Positions 48,118 to 56,896 of a stretch of DNA of 64,000 nucleotides are shown here, one piece after another. This stretch comes from Facklamia hominis CCUG 36813 (lineage in GTDB: Bacteria; Bacillota; Bacilli; Lactobacillales; Aerococcaceae): assembly GCF_000301035.1 (NCBI RefSeq), contig NZ_JH932292.1, forward strand, positions 1 through 64,000. Direction: 5' to 3'. How positions within the stretch are numbered: the stretch's first letter is position 1; each line of letters starts with the position of its first letter. Below the pieces are notes generated by a model. That model was not told the origin of the DNA, ran no database searches, and saw nothing but the letters and a program-made list of their open reading frames with translations. The position numbers were made by a program, and so were the translations under genes.

Positions 48118-49017
48118 ATGGTGAAACGTTTTTTTGATTTAACTGCCAACGAAATGGTGGAGTTAAATAAAGAGGATTTATTAACGGCTATTCAAGCTTG
48201 TGAAGGAAGAGTGGTTCTTTCTGAAAATGATGTTACCAGAGGACCAACTGTCATTGGTGTGACAAATAGTGAACTGGCAAGAGCGAGCGGTGCAGATTTG
48301 ATACTTTTGAATAAATTGGATCTACAAGATCCAAAAATACCTGCATTGGCTAATAGTTCTAAGCCAATTGCTGATTTAAAAAAGCTGGTTATGCGTCCAA
48401 TTGGGGTTAATCTTGAAGCGGTATCGCATCATCATGAAAAGAGTTTAGAACCGCTTTTAACATTGCCGACGGGACGGATCGCTAGTTATGATAACTTTAG
48501 CTTAGCTGAAAGAATGGGCTTCGATTTTATTTGTTTAACGGGTAATCCTAAGACAGGAGTAAGTTTGAGTGCTCTTGTTGAAGCGGTAAGAGTAGCTAGA
48601 GATGTTTTTTCAGGAATTATTATGGTTGGAAAAATGCACTCAGCTGGTGTTGATGAACCTGTGATCGATTCCAAAACGGTGTTGGCATTTATTGATGCTG
48701 GGGCGGATGTTATTTTAATCCCAACCCCTGGTTCTTTGCCTGGGTTTACACGGGAAGAAGCGATCGAATTGACTCGATTTTGTCATCAAAGGGGTAAAAT
48801 AACATTGGCCGTTAATGGGGCTTCTCAAGATTATTCATCTAGAGAAACTATCCGACAATTTGCTATAATAAATAAAGAAATTGGTGCGGATATTCACCAT
48901 ATTGGCTCTTCGGGAACAGGGGGAATCGCACCTAGTGAAAATATTTTTGAATTGTCGCTTGCAATTAGGGGTTTAAATCATACGCTAAGACAAATGGCTA
49001 GTTCGATTAAGCGATAA
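48118..49017 (+). CDS. TIM-barrel protein of the DUF7916 / PEP-mutase-like type
   Basis: 299 aa, soluble. The N terminus VKRFFDLTANEMVELNKEDL and the repeated beta-strand motifs (LILLNKLDL, FICLTGNPKTGVS near 140, IIMVGKMHSAGV near 167, VILIPTPGSLPG, HHIGSSGTGG near 262) point to a TIM barrel with a C-terminal phosphate-binding GSSGTGG. Proteins like this occur beside PTS and ABC importers in clostridia; their reaction is not established. The start ATG is 5 bp after the ATPase stop, but the nearest GGAGG is 17 bp away, so translation is probably coupled. Confidence 0.6.
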   Translation: MVKRFFDLTANEMVELNKEDLLTAIQACEGRVVLSENDVTRGPTVIGVTNSELARASGADLILLNKLDLQDPKIPALANSSKPIADLKKLVMRPIGVNLEAVSHHHEKSLEPLLTLPTGRIASYDNFSLAERMGFDFICLTGNPKTGVSLSALVEAVRVARDVFSGIIMVGKMHSAGVDEPVIDSKTVLAFIDAGADVILIPTPGSLPGFTREEAIELTRFCHQRGKITLAVNGASQDYSSRETIRQFAIINKEIGADIHHIGSSGTGGIAPSENIFELSLAIRGLNHTLRQMASSIKR

Positions 49018-49072
49018 AGTTGTTAGATCAAAGAATTAGTTAAAGTATAGCCACAGAATTTTTAGGGTTTAG

Positions 49073-49095
49073 GGCTGTGACATATTGTCACAGCC
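49073..49095. repeat. Perfect 10-bp palindrome resembling IS1182 ends
   Basis: GGCTGTGACA-TAT-TGTCACAGCC. The ten bases are identical to the core of the inverted repeats of the IS at 12968-14746. It could be a rho-independent hairpin with a poor T-run between the TIM-barrel and activator genes, or two IS ends left head to head. Confidence 0.7.
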
Positions 49096-49120
49096 TTCTG
49101 TCCTGAATAGGAGGAATTGT

Positions 49121-50743
49121 TTGATAATTGAGGGAAAAAGCAAAGATATTTTTCAAAAAATGACCAGAGACTACCAAATGGTATTTCCCTGTGGCGGGGG
49201 AGGAACCTGTGGAAAATGTCGAGTAAAAATTGAATCAAAAAACTCTGTACCGATTACTCAAGCCGATCGACTCCTTATATCAAAACAAGCGATTTCTGAG
49301 GGTTATCGGTTGGCTTGCCATTTAAAGGGTGATAATTGTGTGCGCGCATATGTACCAGATCAGAGCATGGCTGCTTCACAGGGTGTACAAATTCTTAGGA
49401 CTGGTCATTTGGCCCCCTTTGTGATTGATCCTGTTATTTATTATAATCAAGAAGAAAAAAAGATTTATTATCTTGATCGGCCATTGGCTAATTGGCAGGA
49501 ATCAAAGAGCTTTTATATTGCAACTGTAGATATTGGTTCAACGACAATTGTAGTGTCATTATTAGCTGGTCAAAGTGGTCAAGAAATTACGTCCGAGACC
49601 TGCTTAAATCCACAAAGAAGATTCGGTCAAGATGTGATGTCTCGGATTTCTTCTGTACAAAAAGATCCAGAAAATCTTACTGAAATGCAAGGTGCTGTCC
49701 TATCTGAGATACGTGACATACTGTTACAAATGTGTTTGAATCATGAGATTGAATTCGAGCAAGTTTTTGGAATTTTTATTGCAGGAAATGCTGTTATGAA
49801 TCATATACTTCTAGGTGTATCCCCAGAACCCTTAGGAGTGGCTCCATACCAGTTGGTCATAAAAGATCTTCAGGAACGAAATTTTCATGAAATGGGTTTT
49901 GATTGTTTTGGAGAGGGAATATTAGCGACGCTTCCTAATGTTTCAGCATTCGTTGGAGGCGATATCGTTGCAGGAATTCTCGCAACTGCTCTTTATCGTC
50001 AACAACAAACTTGTCTTTTTGTAGATATTGGAACGAATGGTGAGATTGTCTTAGTTCATAAAGGAAAAATGTATTCAGCATCTTGTGCGGCAGGCCCCGC
50101 CTTAGAAGGGATGAATATTACTTGTGGAATGACAGCTCAACCTGGTGCTATTGAAGAAGCAACTTTCTCGCGAGCCTCTTTAAGATATAAAACGATTGCT
50201 AAAAAAAAGGCAGTTGGAATTTGTGGATCGGGTATTTTGGCCTTAATACGTGAATTTTTAAATGAAGAATTGATCATTCCGCGGGGAAATATTGCCAAAG
50301 CTGAAACCTTAAGTCCAAGATTACAAACCTATATTGATAATAAAGCTAAAAAGATTTGGATTGATCGACGCAGAAATATTTTTATTTCTCAAGGAGATAT
50401 TCGCCAAATTCAATTGGCCAAAGGTGCCATTTTGTCGGGAATACAAGCACTGATGGCTCAAGCAGGTATTGATGCTGAGAATATTGATCGAGTCTTAATT
50501 GCCGGACAATTTGGTACCTATGTTACGGCAGAGTCACTCACAGTAGTAGGTTTAGTTCCTAAATCACTCAAGGATAAAATTGAGTATGTTGGTAATACTT
50601 CTCAAGCTGGTTGTAGAATGTTTGCTTTAAATCATCATTTTTATCATCGTGTCAATCAAATGGTAGCAGAAATTCAACATGTCGAGTTGTCTTTGTTACC
50701 TGGTTATGATCGACTTTTTGCGAAAGCGACTCTATTTAAGTAA
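49121..50743 (+). CDS. Corrinoid-protein reductive activator (ASKHA domain with 2Fe-2S)
   Basis: 540 aa. The N terminus holds a ferredoxin-type 2Fe-2S site: Cys24, Cys30, Cys33 (PCGGGGTCGKCRV) and Cys66. Residues from about 140 onward form the DUF4445 ASKHA ATPase domain: ATVDIGSTTIVVSLL, FIAGNAVMNHILLG, FVDIGTNGEIVL, GICGSGILALI and IAGQFGTY. Such proteins (RACo/RamA group) spend ATP to reduce inactive Co(II) corrinoid to Co(I) in methyltransferases. TTG at 49121 is chosen because AGGAGG is 7 bp upstream; an earlier TTG would overlap the palindrome. The C-terminal extra 4Fe-4S domain of archaeal RamA is absent. Confidence 0.88.
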   Translation: MIIEGKSKDIFQKMTRDYQMVFPCGGGGTCGKCRVKIESKNSVPITQADRLLISKQAISEGYRLACHLKGDNCVRAYVPDQSMAASQGVQILRTGHLAPFVIDPVIYYNQEEKKIYYLDRPLANWQESKSFYIATVDIGSTTIVVSLLAGQSGQEITSETCLNPQRRFGQDVMSRISSVQKDPENLTEMQGAVLSEIRDILLQMCLNHEIEFEQVFGIFIAGNAVMNHILLGVSPEPLGVAPYQLVIKDLQERNFHEMGFDCFGEGILATLPNVSAFVGGDIVAGILATALYRQQQTCLFVDIGTNGEIVLVHKGKMYSASCAAGPALEGMNITCGMTAQPGAIEEATFSRASLRYKTIAKKKAVGICGSGILALIREFLNEELIIPRGNIAKAETLSPRLQTYIDNKAKKIWIDRRRNIFISQGDIRQIQLAKGAILSGIQALMAQAGIDAENIDRVLIAGQFGTYVTAESLTVVGLVPKSLKDKIEYVGNTSQAGCRMFALNHHFYHRVNQMVAEIQHVELSLLPGYDRLFAKATLFK

Positions 50744-50755
50744 AAGGGGAATAAT

Positions 50756-51853
50756 ATGGAAAAGTTAAAAAAACATTACTATGATAAAATGACGCCGGTT
50801 GAGCGTTTGACTGCGATTAATGCTGGTCAAGAATTTGATCGTTTGCCAGCGGTGCTCTTCATCCCAGATTTGAAAGCAAAATTAATTAATTGTAGTATTA
50901 GAGATTTGTATTTTGATAAAGAAAAAATCATTCAGGCAGAACAAGCGGCTTATGACCGGTTTGGAAGTGATGCTATATTTTTAGGGCCTAACTCTAAAGG
51001 AATTGCGACTGCATTTGGTACCAAAATTGATTACCCTTTGGATACTTTGCCACAAATTACCCACTACCCTTTAAGTTCATATGATGATTTGAATCAAGTC
51101 GAAGCTGAAAAAGTTCTCTCTTGTGAACGAATATTATTCTTTAAAGAGGTTCTTAAGGATATCGGGTCAAGAGCCAGTGGGGTTGTGCCATTTTATTCAT
51201 ACTTAGGCGGAACAGTGACAGTGGCATCCTACTTAAGAGGGATTGAGGTCCTACTTAAAGATATGCGAAAAAATAAAGAGCAAGTTCAGGAATTATTGCA
51301 AAGGGTGTTGAAAAGTCAAAAGTTGATTGTAGATAGTTATTGTGAAATTCCAGGTATTCGTTTTGCGATTGCAGATCCGGTTGCTTCGGGGTCTCTTATG
51401 TCACCAAGGTTTTTTAAAGAATTTGCAATGCCTTGTTTGATAGAACTGTGTCATTATATTAAGCAAAAATCTGGTCATGGTCCTTTGCTTCATATGTGTG
51501 GTAAAATGGAAAAAGTATGGCCGGAGATTAAGGAGCTTCCTTTAGATACTTTCTCCATTGATAATGCTTCGAGTATGGAAGAGGCCATCGATTTTTTTAG
51601 AGAAGAATTTTCGATTACCGGAAATGTTCCACCCGTTGATGTGATGTATGAGGGGACGGCTGAAATGATTGATCAATCGGTAAAACAATGTGTAGATGCT
51701 AGTAAGTCGAATCCTAGGAAATTACGTCTTGCTTTTGGCTGCGATATGCCATACTTAGCACCGGTGGAGAATATTGATTACTTTATGCAAGCGGTTCGAA
51801 AACATGCCTCTATGGAATCCATTATTAAGTCGACTAAAAGAGTTGACTTTTAA
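50756..51853 (+). CDS. Uroporphyrinogen decarboxylase-fold methyltransferase (MtaA/CmuA type)
   Basis: 365 aa URO-D superfamily protein. The zinc-ligand pattern of methylcobamide-dependent methyltransferases is visible: His246 and Cys248 in LLHMCGK, and Cys329 in FGCDMPYLAP. True UroD enzymes lack this set, so haem synthesis is unlikely. These enzymes move a methyl group between a corrinoid protein and a thiol or other acceptor. It starts 12 bp after the activator gene, which supports a shared corrinoid pathway. No B12-binding (MtaC-like) protein gene lies in the window. Confidence 0.85.
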   Translation: MEKLKKHYYDKMTPVERLTAINAGQEFDRLPAVLFIPDLKAKLINCSIRDLYFDKEKIIQAEQAAYDRFGSDAIFLGPNSKGIATAFGTKIDYPLDTLPQITHYPLSSYDDLNQVEAEKVLSCERILFFKEVLKDIGSRASGVVPFYSYLGGTVTVASYLRGIEVLLKDMRKNKEQVQELLQRVLKSQKLIVDSYCEIPGIRFAIADPVASGSLMSPRFFKEFAMPCLIELCHYIKQKSGHGPLLHMCGKMEKVWPEIKELPLDTFSIDNASSMEEAIDFFREEFSITGNVPPVDVMYEGTAEMIDQSVKQCVDASKSNPRKLRLAFGCDMPYLAPVENIDYFMQAVRKHASMESIIKSTKRVDF

Positions 51854-51982
51854 CCATTTTGAGGGTACTATATAAGGGTAGAAAGTTTAAATATTTAAAG
51901 AGTATCATTTTGAATGAATCCTTTTTTTATTTTAAGTTTTATCTGCAATATTTTAGCGTAATCGCGTAAGGAGGATTTCATT

Positions 51983-52186
51983 ATGAATAATGGAACAGTT
52001 AAATGGTTTAATGCAGAAAAAGGTTTTGGCTTTATTGCTCAAGAATCTGGTGATGATGTTTTTGTACATTTCTCAGCAATTAATGCAGATGGCTTTAAGA
52101 CCTTAGAAGAAGGTCAAAAAGTTACTTTTGACGTTGAAGAAGGCGATCGTGGTCTTCAAGCTTCGAACGTTTCTGTTGTAGAATAA
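51983..52186 (+). CDS. Cold-shock protein (CspA family)
   Basis: 67 aa single OB-fold nucleic-acid chaperone. RNP1 KGFGFI (residues 13-18) and RNP2 VFVHF (residues 28-32) are intact. A long AT-rich leader precedes it, as is common for csp genes, and GTAAGGAGG serves as ribosome binding site. A terminator follows. Confidence 0.97.
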   Translation: MNNGTVKWFNAEKGFGFIAQESGDDVFVHFSAINADGFKTLEEGQKVTFDVEEGDRGLQASNVSVVE

Positions 52187-52200
52187 TTCAATGATTTATC

Positions 52201-52226
52201 AAGCCAGGAATGCCTGGCTTTTTTTA
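52201..52226 (+). terminator. Terminator after csp
   Basis: AAGCCAGG-AATG-CCTGGCTT hairpin with a seven-T run. Confidence 0.9.
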
Positions 52227-52251
52227 TTGCAACAAGGAGGGAGATTATCAA

Positions 52252-52914
52252 ATGAATCAGACTGTACTAGCAAATAATCTTCAAAGAGTCAGTGACCAGG
52301 TCTCAAAATATTCTGGTCATTTATTAGCTGTGACCAAGTTCGTTGATAAGGATGTTACGCGTGCTCTTTTCGAATTAGGAGTTAGGGAGATGGCGGAGAA
52401 TCGTCCAGAACCTTTTCTAAAAAAATTAGAAGAACTGTCGGATATTAAAGATCAGATTACTTGGCACTTTATTGGTCATTTACAGACGCGTCAAGTTAAA
52501 AAGGTTATTCATAATATCGATTACCTTCATTCTTTAGATCGTGTTTCACTTGCCAAGGAGATTCAAAAAAGAGCAATATGTCCTTTGAAGTGTTTTCTAC
52601 AAGTAAATGTTTCAGGGGAAGCTAGCAAAGGAGGCTTTCAACCGGATCAGGTTTTGGATGTGATTAATAATTTGGCCAATTATGATAAGATTATTATCGT
52701 TGGTTTAATGACGATGGCTCCGATTGATGCGACGGATTATGAACTACATGATTATTTTAAGGAATTAAGGTTATTACAAGAAAAGATTGAATCATTAGAA
52801 TTAAAGCAAGCACCTTGTCACGAATTGAGTATGGGAATGTCACGTGATTATTTGATTGCCTTAGAGGAAGGCGCTAGCTATGTCCGTATAGGGACGGCTC
52901 TTTATCAGGATTAG
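52252..52914 (+). CDS. YggS/YlmE-type PLP homeostasis protein
   Basis: 220 aa, PLP-binding TIM-barrel protein (PLPHP family) that buffers pyridoxal phosphate and affects amino-acid metabolism. Seen are LLAVTKFVDKDVTRALFELG with the PLP lysine near residue 25, AENRPEPFLKK, WHFIGHLQTRQVKKV near 74, and the C-terminal ELSMGMSRDY and VRIGTALY phosphate-binding motifs. The start ATG follows AAGGAGGGAG. Confidence 0.93.
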   Translation: MNQTVLANNLQRVSDQVSKYSGHLLAVTKFVDKDVTRALFELGVREMAENRPEPFLKKLEELSDIKDQITWHFIGHLQTRQVKKVIHNIDYLHSLDRVSLAKEIQKRAICPLKCFLQVNVSGEASKGGFQPDQVLDVINNLANYDKIIIVGLMTMAPIDATDYELHDYFKELRLLQEKIESLELKQAPCHELSMGMSRDYLIALEEGASYVRIGTALYQD

Positions 52915-52934
52915 TTTAAATGGAGTACTAAAAA

Positions 52935-52982
52935 CTTCCAATAAAGGATCTAAAAGTGATGCCTTTATTGGAAGCTTTTTTT
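52935..52982. terminator. Bidirectional terminator
   Basis: CTTCCAATAAAGG / CCTTTATTGGAAG perfect 13-bp stem with a T-run, between convergent genes. Confidence 0.9.
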
Positions 52983-52989
52983 CTAAATA

Positions 52990-55260
52990 TTAATGATTGA
53001 GTTTCCATATCTCACGATTATAATCTGCCACAGTACGATCAGATGAGAAGAAGCCAGATTTGGAGATATTAACAATGGTTTTACTGTACCACGATTCAAA
53101 ATCTTCGTAGTCAGATAGCATCTGTTCTTTGACTTTAATATAATCTTCTAAATCTAAAAGTGTCATAAAATAATCTTTATGGATAAGCTCATGATGAAGT
53201 CTTTCGAGACGCTCTGCATTGCCAAAATACATCATGCCATGGGATACAATAAAATCAACTAGTGGACGAATGTTTTCTTTTTGATAATAGTCTTCTGCAT
53301 GATAGGCATTTTTATTATAAAGCTCTATCACATCTTGACTATGTTTGCCAAACAAATAGATATTTTCGGATCCAACCAAGTCCGCAATTTCAACATTAGC
53401 GCCATCCGAGGTACCCAATGTGAGGGCGCCATTGACCATGAGTTTCATATTTCCAGTACCGGAAGCTTCTTTAGAGGCGAGTGAAATTTGCTCCGAGATA
53501 TCTGCTGCTGGAATCAAATACGAAGCGCTGGTAACATTATAGTTTTCAATCATAACTACTTTGAGATGAGGAGATACCTCGTCATCTAATCGAATTAACT
53601 GGGAGAGTGTCAAAATAAGATGAATAATATCTTGGGCAATTGTATATGCAGGAGCTGCCTTTCCCCCGAAGAGCACAGTGATTGGAGTCGCCGGTATATT
53701 TCCTGCTTTAATTTCTAAATATTTATGAATGACCCATAGTGCGTTCAGTTGTTGACGTTTATATTCATGAATTCGTTTAATTTGAACATCCATTATCGAG
53801 TGTTCATCAATAGTGATATCCATGATTTCCATTAGATATCGTTTTAGCTTGACTTTATTTAGGAATTTAATGGCTCTTAACTTATTTCGCGTACGGGCCT
53901 CGTCTTTATATGCAAGGAAGTTAGAAAGATCTGCAGTATCCTTCCAATCTGTCCCAATCTTCACATCAAGAAAACTGGCTAGACTTTGATTAATATCCAT
54001 CAGCCAACGTCGGAAGGTAATACCGTTTGTAATATTATGAAATTTATTCGGATATATTTCGTAAAAATCAGATAAAGTCGTGTTTTTAAGAATATCTGTA
54101 TGTAATTGGGCAACACCATTAACTGAATAGCCAAAGTGAAGTGCTAGATGTGCCATATGAACTTGGTCGTAGTCGTCAATAATCCAGGTTGATGGACTTG
54201 CTGGATATTTTTGGCAAATATAGTTATGGAGTTGGCGAATAATTTGAGCAATCTCTGGGATGACCTGATCCAAATCTGACATTGGCCAAGTTTCTAAGGC
54301 TTCAGTTAAAATAGTATGATTGGTAAAGGCGACGATCTGAGTAACAATATTGATGGACTCGGAGAAGTCCACCCCTTCTATCATTAATAGACGCATTAGT
54401 TCAGGAATAACAAAAGCGGGATGGGTATCATTGATATGGATTAAGGCATAATCCATTAAGTCGTGTAAGTTAGACCCTTTTTGTTTAGCTTCGTGAATAA
54501 TGAGTTGGGCGCCATTGGACACCATAAAATATTGTTGATAGACGCGTAAAAGACGACCTTCATGGGTTGAATCATCTGGATATAGAAAGAGAGTGAGATT
54601 GCGCTTGATATCCGTTTTATCGAAATCGATCGAGTTTTCCTTAATGATATCTGATTCAACAGAGTCTAGATCGAATAGTCGAAGCCGGTTGCGTGTATTT
54701 TGTTGGTAACCTAATATATCAATTTCATAAAGTGTTGATTTAAGAGTGAAATCTTTAAAGGGGACATCGAAACGAAGTTCACCAGCATTTAACCAAGATT
54801 GGCCTTCAAGCCATTGATCAGGAAGAGATACTTGTTGATTATTGATAAACTTTTGACGAAATAATCCAAAATGGTAGTTAAGACCGATTCCATCGGCGTT
54901 AATTCCTAGTTTAGTCATTGAGTCAAGGAGGCAAGCCGCTAGACGCCCTAAGCCACCATTACCGAGTGAGGGCTCATTTTCGTAAGATTCAATCGCCATC
55001 AAGTCTTTTCCGTTGGCAATTAGTTCATCTCGGGTTTGTTTATGTATTCCTAAATTTAAAAGATTATTGGATAAGAGCTTTCCGATTAAGAATTCAGCTG
55101 AGAAGTAATAGAGCTTTTTTTGTTGATCGTGATCATTTGTTGGTAAATTATGACTTTTTTCTTTGACCATGTTAAATAGTACATCATAGATTTCTCTATC
55201 TGAACAATCGCTAACTTTTTTTCTAAAACGAGTTTTTGTATAAGCTTCTAATGAAGTCAT
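52990..55260 (-). CDS. glgP: Glycogen/maltodextrin phosphorylase
   Basis: 756 aa, GT35 family. It releases glucose-1-phosphate from the non-reducing ends of alpha-1,4-glucans using PLP. ENEPSLGNGGLGRLAACLLDS near residue 70 and KEASGTGNMKLMVNGALTLGTSDGANVE near 600 (with the PLP lysine in GNMK) are hallmark blocks; both are cited here only by position and key residues. It is slightly shorter than typical (about 800 aa), lacking the N-terminal regulatory part, as in maltodextrin phosphorylases. It is downstream of malQ (11-bp gap) in one minus-strand operon; no glycogen synthesis genes are seen. Confidence 0.95.
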   Translation of the reverse strand: MTSLEAYTKTRFRKKVSDCSDREIYDVLFNMVKEKSHNLPTNDHDQQKKLYYFSAEFLIGKLLSNNLLNLGIHKQTRDELIANGKDLMAIESYENEPSLGNGGLGRLAACLLDSMTKLGINADGIGLNYHFGLFRQKFINNQQVSLPDQWLEGQSWLNAGELRFDVPFKDFTLKSTLYEIDILGYQQNTRNRLRLFDLDSVESDIIKENSIDFDKTDIKRNLTLFLYPDDSTHEGRLLRVYQQYFMVSNGAQLIIHEAKQKGSNLHDLMDYALIHINDTHPAFVIPELMRLLMIEGVDFSESINIVTQIVAFTNHTILTEALETWPMSDLDQVIPEIAQIIRQLHNYICQKYPASPSTWIIDDYDQVHMAHLALHFGYSVNGVAQLHTDILKNTTLSDFYEIYPNKFHNITNGITFRRWLMDINQSLASFLDVKIGTDWKDTADLSNFLAYKDEARTRNKLRAIKFLNKVKLKRYLMEIMDITIDEHSIMDVQIKRIHEYKRQQLNALWVIHKYLEIKAGNIPATPITVLFGGKAAPAYTIAQDIIHLILTLSQLIRLDDEVSPHLKVVMIENYNVTSASYLIPAADISEQISLASKEASGTGNMKLMVNGALTLGTSDGANVEIADLVGSENIYLFGKHSQDVIELYNKNAYHAEDYYQKENIRPLVDFIVSHGMMYFGNAERLERLHHELIHKDYFMTLLDLEDYIKVKEQMLSDYEDFESWYSKTIVNISKSGFFSSDRTVADYNREIWKLNH

Positions 55261-55271
55261 AGGTAGCTCCT

Positions 55272-56780
55272 TTATGGGTTATTTTTTTCATTATAGCGGA
55301 AATAGGTGGCGGTTAAATCAATGAGAGGTTTTTTAATAGATTCATAGACTCTTGCATCAGTGATACGCCAACGCCAGTTATTTCCAAGTGTTGATGGCGT
55401 ATTGATGCGAGCCTCATTGCTTAATTCTAATAAATCAGCCATGGAATAAATAGCAAGCTTGCTTGGTGAAGCTGCAATTCCCCGGTTCATAGCCCAGGAG
55501 ATTGATTCATCTGGCCCTTTGTTGAGATAGGAGCTTGCTTGCAGACTGTGAAAATAGTTAGTTGGATTTTGAGCCCAACCGAGTGCTGTTTCATTATCAT
55601 GGGTACCTACATAAGCAACAGAATTCGCTTGATAAGCATGAGGTAAATGATCATTATCAGCTTGACCTGAAAAAGCAAATTGTAAGACATACATAATAGG
55701 AAAGTTTGTTTTTTGAATGAGTCTCTGAAGTTGTGCGCTTTGGACACCTAAATTTTCTGCAATGATAGGGCAAGGACCTAGCTCTTTTTTAAGGTGATTA
55801 AAAAAGTCCCATCCTGGCCCTTTTATCCATTGGCCGAGTCTAGCATCAGACTCGGTGCCTTGGTAAGGGATTCGCCAGTATGCCTCAAATCCTCTAAAAT
55901 GATCAATTCTTAAATAATCATAGAGTTCTAGTGAAAAGCGAAGCCGGTCAAACCACCATTGGTATCCTGTCTTTTGATGGTAATCCCAATTGTAAACTGG
56001 ATTTCCCCAAATTTGTCCTAATTCTGAAAAATAGTCAGGTGGTGTTCCTGCAATATATTGGAGTTTCTTTTGATCATTTAGTTGAAAAAGTTGAGGAATT
56101 GTCCATACATCAACCGAGTCTTCGGCTACATATAATGGAATATCACCAATTATTTGAATATGCTTCTTATTGGCATAATTTTTTACTTGTTGCCATTGTT
56201 TGAAGAAGAAGTATTGGCAGACTTTGTGGTAATTGATATTAGCCGTTAGTTTTTTACGGTATTCATTGAGTGTGTTCGGTTGGCGAACACGAATTGCTTC
56301 GGGCCAATTCTGCCATGACTGTCCCTGAAATGCTTCTTTAAGTGCCATAAATAAACTATAGTCTTCAAGCCACTCTGATTTCTCAATAAAAAGATCATAA
56401 TCCGAATCGGGCTTCTTTAAAAAATTATTGACAGCTATCTTAAGTATTTGAGGACGTGTCTGATAAAGCATATGGTAATCAATGGAATCATTGGACGGAT
56501 CACAGGCGTAGGATTGATAGTCTTCTAAATTAAGATAGCCTTCAAAAGCAAGTTGGTCAAAATCAATAAAGTAAGGATTTCCCGCTTGGGCAGAGAAAGA
56601 TTGATAGGGAGAGTCACCGTAACTCGTTGGTGTTAAGGGGAGGATCTGCCAATATGATTGGCCCGTCTCCACTAAAAAATCGATGAAATCGTAAGCCGAT
56701 CGTCCAAAAGTTCCAATGCCATAGTTGGATGGAAGTGAGAAGATGGGTAATAAAATGCCACTGGCTCTTTTCATAGACAA
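55272..56780 (-). CDS. malQ: 4-alpha-glucanotransferase
   Basis: 502 aa, GH77 amylomaltase. It transfers maltodextrin units so that the phosphorylase can use them. Key motifs are LPIFSLPSNYGIGTFG at the N terminus, IIGDIPLYVAEDSVD near 214, YDYLRIDHFRGFEAYW near 290 (catalytic Asp), IAENLGV near 338 (acid Glu) and YVGTHDNETALGW near 390. First gene of the malQ-glgP operon. Confidence 0.96.
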   Translation of the reverse strand: MSMKRASGILLPIFSLPSNYGIGTFGRSAYDFIDFLVETGQSYWQILPLTPTSYGDSPYQSFSAQAGNPYFIDFDQLAFEGYLNLEDYQSYACDPSNDSIDYHMLYQTRPQILKIAVNNFLKKPDSDYDLFIEKSEWLEDYSLFMALKEAFQGQSWQNWPEAIRVRQPNTLNEYRKKLTANINYHKVCQYFFFKQWQQVKNYANKKHIQIIGDIPLYVAEDSVDVWTIPQLFQLNDQKKLQYIAGTPPDYFSELGQIWGNPVYNWDYHQKTGYQWWFDRLRFSLELYDYLRIDHFRGFEAYWRIPYQGTESDARLGQWIKGPGWDFFNHLKKELGPCPIIAENLGVQSAQLQRLIQKTNFPIMYVLQFAFSGQADNDHLPHAYQANSVAYVGTHDNETALGWAQNPTNYFHSLQASSYLNKGPDESISWAMNRGIAASPSKLAIYSMADLLELSNEARINTPSTLGNNWRWRITDARVYESIKKPLIDLTATYFRYNEKNNP

Positions 56781-56854
56781 ATTCCTCCTAAGATAATTAG
56801 CTTTATTATAAAGTAAAAGCTAGATAAGACCAAATAAATATTACATGATTCCAT

Positions 56855-56883
56855 AAAAAAAGCCAGCAGACAGTGTCTGCTGG
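56855..56883 (-). terminator. Terminator after the BMP-type binding protein gene
   Basis: CCAGCAGA / TCTGCTGG hairpin followed on the minus strand by CTTTTTTT. Confidence 0.88.
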
Positions 56884-56896
56884 AATAGAAGATGGC

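Noticed and set aside
50756-51853. Uroporphyrinogen decarboxylase (HemE) of haem synthesis
   Set aside because: No other haem gene is nearby, the His/Cys/Cys zinc pattern of methyltransferases is present, and it follows a corrinoid activator gene.
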